A stretch of 20,631 nucleotides of DNA from Bacillota bacterium (GCA_009782085.1 WQUN01000194.1:1-20631), one strand, 5' to 3'. Shown: positions 13,171 to 20,631, numbered from the stretch's first letter. Translations and numbers: made by a program. Notes: a model not told the origin generated them from the letters alone.

Positions 13171-14489
13171 TTCTCACCTCTGTTCCTGACAACGAAGCGG
13201 ATCGGCGTGCCGGCGAAGCCGAAGGCCTCGCGAATCCGGTTTTCGAGGTAGCGTTTATATGAAAAGTGCATCAGGGACGCGTCGTTGACGAACAGCACGA
13301 ACGTCGGCGGCTTCACGGAGGCCTGCGTCGCGTAGAAAACTTTCAGGGTCCGGCCCTTGTCCGTCGGCGGCTGGTTCAGAGCCGTGGCCTCGGCGATCAC
13401 GTCGTTCAGGACGCCCGTGGCCACCCGCATGGCGTGGTTTTGCGCCGCGGCGTGTACGAGGCCGAACAGCTTCAGAACCCTCTGGCCTGTCAGCGCCGAG
13501 ATGAAAATCTTCGGCGCGTAGGGCATGAAGGCCAGCTCCGTGCCGATGTCCACCAGGAACTTGTTCATCGTCCTGTCGTCCTTCTCGATCTTGTCCCACT
13601 TGTTGACCGCGATCACGGAGGCCCTGCCGCGCTCGTGGGCGAGGCCGGCGATCTTGGAGTCCTGCTCGGAGACGCCCTCGTCCGCCGCGATCATGATGAC
13701 GCACACGTCGGCGCGCTCCACCGCCGCGACCGCCCGGACTATGCCGTAGCGCTCTATGCTCTCCTTTACCTTGCTCTTTCTGCGCATTCCGGCGGTGTCT
13801 ATCAGCACATACTTCTGCCCGTCGCACGTGAAGGGCGAGTCCACGGCGTCCCGAGTCGTCCCCGGGACGTCGCTGACGATAACGCGCTCCTCCCCGAGGA
13901 GCTTGTTGACGAGAGAGGACTTACCGACGTTCGGCTTGCCCAGAATCGCCACTTTGATGACGTCCTCCTCCGCGGCCGGCTCCGTCTCCGGCGGGAAGCG
14001 CCGGACTACCTCGTCGAGCAGGTCGCCGATTCCGAGGCCCTGGCCGGAGGAGATCGCAATCGGCTCACCGAGGCCGAGCGCGTAGAACTCCGCGGAGTCC
14101 GTATATTCTTTTCGCATGTCGTCGATCTTGTTGACCGCCAGGATGACCGGCTTTTTTGTCCTCCGAAGGAGCATGGCCGCTTCCCTGTCCGCGTCCAGAA
14201 GCCCGTCGCGGCCGTCGGTCAGGAACAGGATCACGTCGGCGGACTCCATCGCGGCCTCCGCCTGGCGGAGCATCTGCGAGAGCATGAAGTCGTCCGTCTC
14301 CGGCTCCAGGCCGCCGGTGTCGATCATCGTGAACTCCCGGCCGAGCCACTCCGCCGCGGCGTAGACGCGGTCCCGCGTGACGCCCGGCGTGTCCTCTACT
14401 ATGGATATTCTCGCGCCGGCGATTTTATTAAACAAAGTGGACTTGCCGACGTTCGGGCGGCCGACTATGGCGAGGATGGGTTTGGGCAT
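13167..14489 (-). CDS. der: Ribosome assembly GTPase Der (EngA)
   Basis: The 440-residue product is full length for Der, an essential GTPase that acts in 50S ribosomal subunit maturation. Two GTPase domains are visible. The first has GRPNVGKS (10-17), DTPGVTRD (33-40), DTGG (57-60) and NKID (120-123). The second has GKPNVGKSS (184-192), DVPGTTRD (207-214), DTAGMRRKSK and NKWD. A C-terminal KH-like domain ends with FVLFVNDASLMHFSYKRYLENRIREAFGFAGTPI. ATG 14489 is preceded by GGAGG at 6 bases; a codon at 14504 is too close to the hairpin. A long hairpin and a T6 run sit between hicB and this start. Confidence 0.97.
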   Translation of the reverse strand: MPKPILAIVGRPNVGKSTLFNKIAGARISIVEDTPGVTRDRVYAAAEWLGREFTMIDTGGLEPETDDFMLSQMLRQAEAAMESADVILFLTDGRDGLLDADREAAMLLRRTKKPVILAVNKIDDMRKEYTDSAEFYALGLGEPIAISSGQGLGIGDLLDEVVRRFPPETEPAAEEDVIKVAILGKPNVGKSSLVNKLLGEERVIVSDVPGTTRDAVDSPFTCDGQKYVLIDTAGMRRKSKVKESIERYGIVRAVAAVERADVCVIMIAADEGVSEQDSKIAGLAHERGRASVIAVNKWDKIEKDDRTMNKFLVDIGTELAFMPYAPKIFISALTGQRVLKLFGLVHAAAQNHAMRVATGVLNDVIAEATALNQPPTDKGRTLKVFYATQASVKPPTFVLFVNDASLMHFSYKRYLENRIREAFGFAGTPIRFVVRNRGEK

Positions 14490-14515
14490 GGATACCTCCT
14501 GCAAAAAAGATTCGC

Positions 14516-14604
14516 ATACCGGAGTGCGAAAACATTAGCCTCCTCTGTCGCCAAGCGTTTGTCGAATCGGCTCGTCGTCGGCAAATGTTTTCTGCATCCG
14601 GTAT
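14516..14604 (-). promoter_or_regulatory. Long hairpin with downstream T6, between hicB and der
   Basis: Arms 14516-14540 and 14580-14604 pair over about 23 bp with single-base bulges. On the minus strand the pieces are ATACCGGA/TCCGGTAT, TGC/GCA, GAAAACATT/AATGTTTTC and GCC/GGC. The run TTTTTT follows at 14502-14507, after GCGAATC. The loop contains GATTCG, which could pair instead with CGAATC directly before the T-run. It could be a terminator for hicAB, an attenuator for der-plsY, or a small inverted-repeat element. Confidence 0.65.
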
Positions 14605-14615
14605 AATTGGTGGAG

Positions 14616-14834
14616 TTATGCAAACTTCAGTCTTCCGCGCGGTTCCGGGATTTCACGTCCTATCGATCTCGCCGTTTCGATCCATTCGCCGATGACAATA
14701 TCCAGATTGTCGAGCGCCTGCCGTTGCGTTTCCCCATCGGCAAAACATCCGGCAAGCTCCGGCGCTTCCGCTATAAAAAAGTTGTCTTCCGCGCTCCAAT
14801 AGAGTATGACTTCATATCTATACACCCAACTCAT
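14616..14834 (-). CDS. hicB: HicB-family antitoxin
   Basis: The 72-residue product has the compact HicB fold sequence: YRYEVILYWSAEDNFFIAEAPELAGC, then FADGETQRQALDNLDIVIGEWIETARSIGREIPEP. This is the partial RNase H-like domain that covers the HicA active site. No C-terminal DNA-binding helix domain is present, so it is the short antitoxin type and autoregulation may depend on another protein or be weak. Its ATG (14834) lies 17 bases inside the hicA 3' end and follows GGGAG, so translation is coupled with toxin first and antitoxin second, as usual for hicAB. The next gene on this strand is der. Confidence 0.88.
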   Translation of the reverse strand: MSWVYRYEVILYWSAEDNFFIAEAPELAGCFADGETQRQALDNLDIVIGEWIETARSIGREIPEPRGRLKFA

Positions 14835-15078
14835 CTCCCAGCTTATAGTTAATTATGATATTCCTGACATGTTTTACCTGATAGGCTTTAGCCTTTCCGC
14901 CTATTGGTTGGATATTGATAATTTCATCTATATCATCACGATAAAAAATATGATGGCTTCCTTTAACCCTAGAAGAAAAGCCGAAATAATAAAGGAGTTG
15001 ACATAATTCATCAAACGCGATGTCGCTGTCATTCATGCCGCGTAAAATTTTAGCCAGAAATTTCTCGCGTTGACCCAA
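14818..15078 (-). CDS. hicA: HicA-family mRNA interferase toxin
   Basis: The 86-residue product matches HicA toxins: FDELCQLLYYFGFSSRVKGSHHIFYRDDIDEIINIQPIGGKAKAYQVKHVRNII. The double-stranded-RNA-binding-like fold uses the His in GSHHIF as catalytic residue, and both His are present (about residues 42-43). HicA cleaves mRNA and tmRNA when not bound by HicB, stopping translation. The start is TTG 15078, placed 7 bases after GAGGGGGTG. It is distinctly AT-rich compared with der, suggesting acquisition as a module. The pair looks intact. No strong promoter was found upstream; a weak TTGATA (15168-15173) with a 15-base spacer is the best I see. Confidence 0.9.
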   Translation of the reverse strand: MGQREKFLAKILRGMNDSDIAFDELCQLLYYFGFSSRVKGSHHIFYRDDIDEIINIQPIGGKAKAYQVKHVRNIIINYKLGDELGV

Positions 15079-15223
15079 TCCAGCACCCCCTCAACATGAG
15101 CCCCTTCTCATACCGCTTGCCCGTCAACACCAATCTACCAGATAAAATCGTATTTGCATAGCCTTTTTATCAAGTTTTCACACCGTTTACAAATAATTCA
15201 CAGTAAATTCATCTTTTGTCCGT

Positions 15224-15441
15224 ATAGTTGCATTGCCGCGCCCCCGCCGTATGGGTGCAGCAAATTTTCGTGGGATACGCCATAATACAGCAGGGGACGC
15301 CGTCCTCGGCGTCCCGCGTCCCCTCGGCGTCCCGCAGTTGTCGGCAGATTCAGGTAACGGGACGCCCAGGGGGGCGTCCCCTACGATTTCCCGCGAAAAT
15401 TTGCCGTACCCCTGCCGTATTACATAGTTGCATTGCCGCGC
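15224..15441. repeat. MITE-like element: flanking direct repeats and inverted ends
   Basis: An 18-bp direct repeat, ATAGTTGCATTGCCGCGC, occurs at 15224-15241 and again at 15424-15441, exactly 200 bases later. Inside are imperfect terminal inverted repeats 15251-15275 and 15389-15413 (21 of 25 matching), with the core GCAAATTTTCG-GGGA matching at 15 of 16. Between them are two hairpins, GGGACGCC (15294-15301)/GGCGTCCC (15308-15315) and GGGACGCC (15359-15366)/GGCGTCCC (15373-15380). The second ends in CCCCTAC, the complement of the GTAGGG head seen elsewhere. Confidence 0.75.
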
Positions 15442-15540
15442 AAGTTGGGTTAATATGTATGGCGGCGCGGGACATGGGTAACACAGCGTTCAGCCGCAAA
15501 AAACCCGCCCCGGCGCGCTAATGTCCAACGATTGTTTTTC

Positions 15541-15589
15541 AGTTTCCAGTTTCCAGGCTCTAGTTTCCAGTTTCCAGTTTCCAGTATAG
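15541..15589. repeat. Heptamer tandem repeat (AGTTTCC) upstream of ABC operon
   Basis: There are seven 7-base units in register, five of them exact AGTTTCC (15541, 15548, 15562, 15569, 15576), one AGGCTCT and one AGTATAG. The array ends directly at the ribosome binding site of the ATPase gene. Confidence 0.85.
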
Positions 15590-15600
15590 GGGTGATCGCT

Positions 15601-16551
15601 TTGGTTGAGGTAAAAAATCTGACAAAGCGCTACGGCGCGCACTTCGCCGTGGACGACATCAGCTTTACGGTGGATGACGGCGAGATACTGGGCTTTCTCG
15701 GCCCAAACGGCGCCGGCAAGACCACCACGATGAACATCATGACCGGCTACATCGCGGCCACGTCCGGCGACGTGGCGATCAAGGGCGTCGACATCCTGGC
15801 GGAGCCTGAAAAGGCTAAGAGGCACATCGGCTATCTGCCGGAAAACCCGCCGGTCTACGGCGACATGCGCGTGGACGAGTATCTTAATTTCGCGGCGGAC
15901 ATCAAGAAGATCCGCTCCGCCGACAGGAAGGCCATGATAGCCAACATCAAGGAGGGCGTCAGGATCGAGGACGTGTCCCGCCGCCTGATAAAGAACCTCT
16001 CCAAGGGCTACCGCCAGAGGGTCGGCCTGGCGCAGGCGATGATGGGCTATCCCGACCTGATCATAATGGACGAGCCGACCGTCGGCCTGGACCCGAAACA
16101 GATAATCGAAATGCGCGACGTCATAAAGAAGCTTGGCAAGAAGCACACCGTCATCCTGAGCTCCCACATCCTCTCGGAGGTCAGCGCGGTCTGCGACCGG
16201 GTCATGATCATCAACAAGGGCAAGATCGTCGCCAGCGACACGCCCGGCCGCCTGTCCTCGTCGCTCACGCAGGGCAGCCAGATCCAGGTGCGGATAAAGG
16301 GCGACCCGAAAAAGGTCGAGGCGGCGGTCAAAGACTTCCCGGTCATCAGGAGCGTAAAGGCGGACGGGAGCCGGGAGCCCGGGACTTGCGACTTCATTTT
16401 GAGCGGGGACGAGGACGCGGACATACGCGAGGCGGTCTTCGCCTGTATGTCCAAAAACAGCCTGCCCATTCTAAACATGAGGGCGATGGACCTGAGCCTG
16501 GAGGAGATATTCCTGCAGATCACGAGCAGCGAAGGAGGCGGCGCGAAATGA
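15601..16551 (+). CDS. ABC transporter ATP-binding protein, GldA type
   Basis: The 317-residue cytoplasmic ATPase powers the ABC-2 exporter encoded next. Walker A is GPNGAGKT (34-41), the signature is LSKGYRQ (133-139, replacing LSGGQ with LSKGY as in the GldA group), Walker B is LIIMDEP (153-159) and the H-loop is His189. The C-terminal regulatory portion (about 220-317) is typical of the GldA/CcmA class. TTG 15601 is the likely start, 6-7 bases after AGGGGTGAT; the frame continues upstream through the heptamer repeats to a TTG at 15532 but that stretch is only repeat-encoded FQFPGSSFQFP. It overlaps the permease gene by 4 bases (ATGA). Confidence 0.92.
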   Translation: MVEVKNLTKRYGAHFAVDDISFTVDDGEILGFLGPNGAGKTTTMNIMTGYIAATSGDVAIKGVDILAEPEKAKRHIGYLPENPPVYGDMRVDEYLNFAADIKKIRSADRKAMIANIKEGVRIEDVSRRLIKNLSKGYRQRVGLAQAMMGYPDLIIMDEPTVGLDPKQIIEMRDVIKKLGKKHTVILSSHILSEVSAVCDRVMIINKGKIVASDTPGRLSSSLTQGSQIQVRIKGDPKKVEAAVKDFPVIRSVKADGSREPGTCDFILSGDEDADIREAVFACMSKNSLPILNMRAMDLSLEEIFLQITSSEGGGAK

Positions 16552-17411
16552 TGACGATAGCGAAAAAAGAGCTCCGCGGCTATTTCAACTCCATGATAGG
16601 CTTCGTGTTTTTGGTCATAATGCTGGGCATTACGGGCATATCCTTCGCCCTGTTCAACGTCGCGCAGCAGTACGGCTCCTTCCAGCAGGTGCTGTCCTCC
16701 ACGACGATAGTCTACCTGTTCCTGACGCCCATAACCACGATGCGCCTGTTCGCGGAGGAGGCCCGGCAGAAGACCGACCAGATGCTGTTCACCTCCCCGC
16801 TTTCCATCGTCCAGATAGTGCTCGGCAAATACTTCGCGGCCCTCGGCCTGATACTTATCGGCACGGCGGTCACGATAATGTTCCCGCTGATGATCGCGCG
16901 CTACGGGACGATGCCCACGGGGCAGATAGTCTCCGGCTATATCGGCTACATCCTGCTGGCGGCCTGCTACACGGCCATAGGCACTTTCATCTCCACTTTG
17001 ACGGACAACCAGATCATCTCCGCGATAATCACCTTCGTGGTGCTGTTCGTCCTGATGATCTTCGACTCGCTCACCCAGGTCATACCCACGACGGCGACCG
17101 CCTCGTTCATCTTTATCATAGCCGTCGCCCTGGCGATAGGCTGGATAATCTACAACGGCACGAAAAACGTCTTCGCCGGCGCGGGCGTCGCGGCGGTCTG
17201 CATCATTGCCGCTTTGGTCTGCTACCTGGCGAACAACCTCCTCTTCGACGGCCTGACCACCAAGGTCATTCAGTGGTTTTCGATCATGACGAGGAACGGT
17301 AACTTTTTCGCCGGCGTGTTCAAAATCTCCGACGTCGTCTACCATATAACCTTCGCCGCGTTGTTCGTTTACCTGACGGTCAACGGCCTGCAAAAGCGCC
17401 GGTGGAAATAA
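16548..17411 (+). CDS. ABC-2 type permease, GldF type
   Basis: The 287-residue integral membrane protein opens MMTIAKKELRGYFNSMIGFVF, the usual start of the GldF/ABC-2 permease group (inner-membrane helix after a short amphipathic segment). About six to eight hydrophobic helices are seen, including FVFLVIMLGITGISFALF, YFAALGLILIGTAVTIMFPLM, IISAIITFVVLFVLMIF and a final VVYHITFAALFVYLTVNGL followed by KRRWK. The motif MRLFAEEARQKTDQMLFTSPLS between helices two and three is a family hallmark. ATG 16548 overlaps the upstream stop and follows GGAGG (16534-16538). The exported substrate is unknown. Confidence 0.92.
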   Translation: MMTIAKKELRGYFNSMIGFVFLVIMLGITGISFALFNVAQQYGSFQQVLSSTTIVYLFLTPITTMRLFAEEARQKTDQMLFTSPLSIVQIVLGKYFAALGLILIGTAVTIMFPLMIARYGTMPTGQIVSGYIGYILLAACYTAIGTFISTLTDNQIISAIITFVVLFVLMIFDSLTQVIPTTATASFIFIIAVALAIGWIIYNGTKNVFAGAGVAAVCIIAALVCYLANNLLFDGLTTKVIQWFSIMTRNGNFFAGVFKISDVVYHITFAALFVYLTVNGLQKRRWK

Positions 17412-17423
17412 GGAGGGGCTATT

Positions 17424-18920
17424 GTGAAGAAATTAATGCGATCGTTTACGGATAAAAAATTCAAGTACGGCGCGTTCTCCAGCGTGGTGACTTTGGCGGT
17501 CGTCGCGATCCTGGTGTTTGTCAACCTCGTGGCCGGCCAGCTCAACATATCCTTCGACGTGACCGCCGACAAGGTCTACTCCATATCGGACGGCACAAAG
17601 AAGGTACTGGACGGGCTTACGAGCGACATCACGATCTACACTCTGTACAAGACCGGCACGGAGGCCACCGACAACTACATGTACTCGCAGATACTCAAGC
17701 AGTACGCCGACGCGAGTCCCCATGTAAAGGTCGTGAACAAGGACCCGTATCTCTATCCCAAGTTTGTGGAGCAATACGCCGAGAGCGGGACGCAGGTGCC
17801 GGCCAACAGCCTTATCGTCGTGAGCGGGGCGCGCAGCAAGGTCATCTCGTCGGACGACCTGGTGACCAAGCAGTTCGACTACAACACCTTCCAGAACAAA
17901 ATCGTCTCCTACGACATAGAGCCGAAGGTCACCAACGCCATCAGCTACGTGACCACCGAACACATCTCCAACGTCTACGTCATGGAGGGCCACGGGGAGA
18001 CCGCGCTCCCGGACGCTTTGACGCAGAAGATCACTTTGGCCGGGTACAGCGTGAAGACGATCGACCTGAGAAGCGCCGACATGCCCGCCGACTGCGACGT
18101 GTTCGTCGCCACGCAGCCGCAGACGGACTGGTCAGACGACGAGGCGGGGAAGATCACGAAGTATCTCCAGAACAACGGGAAAGCCCTGTTCGTCATCGAA
18201 TACACCAAGTACCCGTCCGCCTCCACGGACGCCGTAGACGGCTATATGCTGCTGCCGACCGTCGACAGGGTGCTGAACCCTTACGGCGTCAAGCCGGGCC
18301 AATACAATATCATAGAGGGGAACGCGGACAATTACACGCAGAACGATCCCCAGGCCATACTTCCGAACTACACGGGCGCGGACGCCGTCAAGGGCCTGGC
18401 CGCCGGCGCAAATAAAATGCTGACCTACCAGCCCACGGCGGTGGAGGACACCGGCGACCCCGTCGCCAGCACGGTCAAGATCGAGCCCCTCGTCGTCACG
18501 TCCGGCCAGTCTTACGCCAAGACGGACATCAATACCCAGACTCTGGCCAAGGAACCCAACGACATCTCCGGCCCGTTCAACCTGGCCGTGGCCATTACGG
18601 ACTCCTTTTACAGCGGCGGGACCGATTACACCACAAAGCTAATCTTTTGCTCGAGCTTCTCGATCTTGTATGAAAACATCAACACCCTCAGCCGCGGAGT
18701 CAACTGGAACTTCATCGTGGACTCCCTGAACTGGCTCCAGGGCCAGACCGACTCCCAGAGCGTCTATATCCAGCCCAAGAGCGCGACGACAAGCGTCGGC
18801 GTCCTGTCCAACATGACGCAGACCAGCAAGAACGTGATAATGGGCGTCAGCGCAATCGGCGTCCCGGTCGCGGTGATCGCCGTAGGGCTGATCTGGTGGC
18901 TTAGGAGGCGCTACAGCTGA
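17424..18920 (+). CDS. GldG-like ABC auxiliary protein (PF09822 type)
   Basis: The 498-residue protein has one N-terminal helix (about 17-40, VVTLAVVAILVFVNLVAG), a large outer domain and a C-terminal helix (VIMGVSAIGVPVAVIAVGLIWWL) before RRRYS. The outer domain begins FDVTADKVYSISDGTKKVLDGLTSDITIYTLYKTG, diagnostic for the GldG/ABC-auxiliary family, and has HISNVYVMEGHGETALPDAL and a NNGKALFVIEY segment. In Bacteroidetes GldG partners with GldA and GldF; in clostridia the role is not known. GTG 17424 is preceded by AGGAGGGG at 5 bases. It overlaps the DUF4340 gene start. Confidence 0.9.
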   Translation: MKKLMRSFTDKKFKYGAFSSVVTLAVVAILVFVNLVAGQLNISFDVTADKVYSISDGTKKVLDGLTSDITIYTLYKTGTEATDNYMYSQILKQYADASPHVKVVNKDPYLYPKFVEQYAESGTQVPANSLIVVSGARSKVISSDDLVTKQFDYNTFQNKIVSYDIEPKVTNAISYVTTEHISNVYVMEGHGETALPDALTQKITLAGYSVKTIDLRSADMPADCDVFVATQPQTDWSDDEAGKITKYLQNNGKALFVIEYTKYPSASTDAVDGYMLLPTVDRVLNPYGVKPGQYNIIEGNADNYTQNDPQAILPNYTGADAVKGLAAGANKMLTYQPTAVEDTGDPVASTVKIEPLVVTSGQSYAKTDINTQTLAKEPNDISGPFNLAVAITDSFYSGGTDYTTKLIFCSSFSILYENINTLSRGVNWNFIVDSLNWLQGQTDSQSVYIQPKSATTSVGVLSNMTQTSKNVIMGVSAIGVPVAVIAVGLIWWLRRRYS

Positions 18921-20473
18921 TGAAACGCGTGCTCACGATCTGCATATGCGCGGTCCTGCTGGGCGGGCTGGCCGGGACTTATTTCTACATGCAGAAGCGA
19001 AACAGAGACAACCCGCCCAGCCCGTCCCCGACGGCGAAGAGCTCCACTTTGCTGATAGACAAGAAGATAGAGGACGTCGAGTCCGTCGTGTTCACAAAGG
19101 GCGACACGACTTTGACGCTTACCCAGAAGCTGGTCCCGAACGCCGACGACCCGACCAAAAACGACGTCGCCTTCACCGTGAACGGAAACGACAGCTTGCC
19201 CGTGGTGACGGCCACCGTGAACGAAATGGCCGCCCCGTGCTACTACCTGACCGTCTACGACAAAATCGTGGACAAGGCTGACGACCCGTCCGCCTACGGC
19301 TTCTCGCCGCCCCAGGTCCGGGCGGACGTCACTTACGCCGACGGGACCTCGCGGACCCTGTCCGTCGGTATGCAGACCCCCGCCCAGGACTATTACTATC
19401 TCATGCTCTCGGGGGACGACGCGGTCTATCTTCTGTATCCCTACTCGGCCCAGCGGCTCCTGCGGACGCTCAACGACGTCGTGGACAAGGCCATCCCGGC
19501 CATTACGAACGCGACTTTGTCCTATGTGGAGATAGCCAACAGGGGCAAGGAGGATATCCAGTTCGGCTTCCAGGGGACTGCCGAGGAAAAGCAGAGCTAT
19601 CTCGACATGGCGGCCCAATACGCAAGCTCCGGCCAATCCAGCGGCGCGGCGCTGCCTCTTAAGTTGATAACGCCCTATCCGGGCAGGGATGTGTACGCGG
19701 AATCGTTCCAGGCCCTGGTCCTGGACGGCATGAGCGTAACATTGGGGGACATCGTCGAGGCCGGCAATAGCGTCACGGACATCGACACGGCCAAATACGG
19801 GTTCGACGACCCGCTGCTGAAACTCCGCCTGACGGACAGCGACAACGACGTGAACCTGATAATCGGCGGCGACGTCCCGGGCGAGGAAAATACGGCCTAC
19901 GCCATGCGCGCCGGCCAGCCCGTGGTGTACAAGATCGACAAGACGTCGCTCACGAAGTTCTTTAACGCCAACGTTTTCTCGTTCATGGACAAGTTCGTGG
20001 CGCTGCCGAACATCTCCGACTGCACCGGCATAACCATCGCCTCCAAGGACAAGACCTACGAGGCCGTCATCGGCCACGAGTTGGTCTACGACACGTCCTC
20101 GCCCATGCCGTCGCCCACCGGCGACGCCACGCCCGCGCCGACGGCCGCCCCCCAGGACATAGTCCACGCGACCTTTAACGGCATACCCGTCGAGGAGACC
20201 ATGTTCAAGTCCTATTACCGGGTGGTCATCAGCCTGAGCTTCGACGCGTCGGTCCGGGAGTATACGCCGGATACGCCTCCGGACATCACCATAACCTACC
20301 ACATGAGCAACGGGCCGGACATCGTCACAGAATACTACGGCTATAACAACGACTTCTACGCCGTCCGGCAGGCGGGACAGCCGCTCATGTTCGTCATAAA
20401 CAAGCGGTATCTGGACATTTTGTTCCAGAACTCGGAGCAGCTTATAGCGGGGACGTATGTAACGACTAAGTAA
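18920..20473 (+). CDS. DUF4340 domain-containing envelope protein
   Basis: The 517-residue product has an N-terminal membrane anchor (VLTICICAVLLGGLAGTYFYM) with no lipobox Cys after it, then a Pro/Ser-rich linker NPPSPSPTAKSS and repeated DUF4340 units. The units contain ADDPSAYGFSPPQVRADVTYADG and DIDTAKYGFDDPLLKLRLTDSDN, each with the Y-G-[FL] and L-x-[VL] pattern of the family. A second Pro-rich spacer is at about 394-412 (SPMPSPTGDATPAPTAAP). The domain commonly follows GldG-type genes and presumably forms part of the exporter on the outer face. The ATG overlaps the GldG-like stop (ATGA) with TTAGGAGG upstream. The function is unproven. Confidence 0.88.
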   Translation: MKRVLTICICAVLLGGLAGTYFYMQKRNRDNPPSPSPTAKSSTLLIDKKIEDVESVVFTKGDTTLTLTQKLVPNADDPTKNDVAFTVNGNDSLPVVTATVNEMAAPCYYLTVYDKIVDKADDPSAYGFSPPQVRADVTYADGTSRTLSVGMQTPAQDYYYLMLSGDDAVYLLYPYSAQRLLRTLNDVVDKAIPAITNATLSYVEIANRGKEDIQFGFQGTAEEKQSYLDMAAQYASSGQSSGAALPLKLITPYPGRDVYAESFQALVLDGMSVTLGDIVEAGNSVTDIDTAKYGFDDPLLKLRLTDSDNDVNLIIGGDVPGEENTAYAMRAGQPVVYKIDKTSLTKFFNANVFSFMDKFVALPNISDCTGITIASKDKTYEAVIGHELVYDTSSPMPSPTGDATPAPTAAPQDIVHATFNGIPVEETMFKSYYRVVISLSFDASVREYTPDTPPDITITYHMSNGPDIVTEYYGYNNDFYAVRQAGQPLMFVINKRYLDILFQNSEQLIAGTYVTTK

Positions 20474-20631
20474 AACGGACAACAGAAGTTTCGGTTTTGG
20501 CAAAAAGAGGTAATGGAAAGGGCGAAGGGAAGGAAAAAAGGGATGGGGGTGGGAAAGCAGAAAAATCCGATTTTCAGGCAGGAAATATGATAAAATGGAT
20601 GAAGGAGAGACAGCGAGGTTGGGGAGACAAA
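20474..20631. other. 3' end of window, no gene
   Basis: No ORF, RNA or clear terminator is seen. From about 20504 to 20565 the plus strand is almost pure purine (runs of GGGAAGG and GGGATGGGGG). TATGATAAAAT (20587-20597) resembles a -10 region but has no good -35 box. Confidence 0.55.

Larger units (their letters stand above)
15079..15600. other. Divergent intergenic region with inverted-repeat element
   Basis: These 522 bases lie between hicA (minus) and the ABC operon (plus), so both promoters should be here. No gene is visible; short frames in the GC-rich part have no recognisable content. It holds the MITE-like element at 15224-15441 and the heptamer repeat at 15541-15589. No clear -35/-10 pair for the ABC operon was found; TATAGT at 15223-15228 is a weak -10 candidate. 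Confidence 0.7.

Noticed and set aside
13266..14606. A 446-codon plus-strand frame opposite der
   Set aside because: It is a GC-rich shadow of der with no recognisable domain.
14607..14852. Plus-strand ORF behind TATAAT at 14602
   Set aside because: It runs antisense to hicB, whose protein sequence is clearly family-like; the TATAAT has no -35 partner and falls in the hairpin arm.
15224..15441. CRISPR array
   Set aside because: Only two copies of the 18-bp repeat, 200 bases apart, with inverted internal structure and no cas genes nearby.
15541..15582. Link between the AGTTTCC heptamers and the GAGTTTCC palindrome at 2484
   Set aside because: The shared seven-base word is short, and the arrangement (tandem against palindromic) and context differ; chance is a sufficient explanation.

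Overview
This looks like a chromosomal segment of a high-GC member of the Clostridia (Firmicutes), probably an uncultured Oscillospiraceae- or Christensenellaceae-like anaerobe. The pointers are a fused PurL-PurQ of the clostridial type, a DUF4364 winged-helix protein, a DUF4914 protein, a Der-PlsY gene pair, purine-rich GGAGG-type ribosome binding sites and frequent TTG/GTG starts. The species is not identifiable from the window. Most genes are GC-rich. The IS remnant, the 7717-8382 gene and hicAB are visibly more AT-rich.

Layout. Positions 1-1347 hold a tRNA-Pro(GGG) on the minus strand with a perfect consensus promoter. Just upstream of that promoter lies an internally deleted ISAs1-like element (156-1258) with both terminal inverted repeats and a 9-bp target duplication still intact. 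Positions 1348-9023 are a plus-strand block: a 6-phosphogluconolactonase-like beta-propeller, a DUF4364 regulator behind a consensus promoter and a tandemly duplicated -10/palindrome unit, purL, a Nudix hydrolase overlapping the purL stop, a zinc phospholipase C-like protein and a GNAT acetyltransferase. Positions 9024-9353 contain no gene but hold a cluster of short GTAGGG-headed hairpin repeats.

Positions 9354-15078 are a minus-strand block. Read in its own 5'-3' direction it contains hicA-hicB (toxin-antitoxin), a long hairpin leader, der and plsY (overlapping start/stop), a separate promoter, a TagO/WecA-type sugar-phosphate transferase lacking the usual histidine motif, a DUF4914 P-loop protein and a truncated HAD hydrolase remnant. 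Positions 15079-15600 are intergenic, with a MITE-like inverted-repeat element and a heptamer tandem repeat. Positions 15601-20473 are a plus-strand operon for a Gld-type ABC system: ATPase, permease, GldG-like auxiliary protein and DUF4340 protein. The last 158 bases hold no gene.

The most unusual observations are three. A copy of the intergenic GTAGGG/TTCCAT hairpin repeat appears inside the purL reading frame, in an interdomain linker, and a second palindrome lies in the other linker. The DUF4364 gene has a duplicated promoter/operator-like unit. The TagO-like enzyme has lost its conserved histidine motif. I see no wholly new multi-gene system. The candidates for undescribed biology are these repeat elements and the uncharacterised DUF4914/TagO-variant pair.
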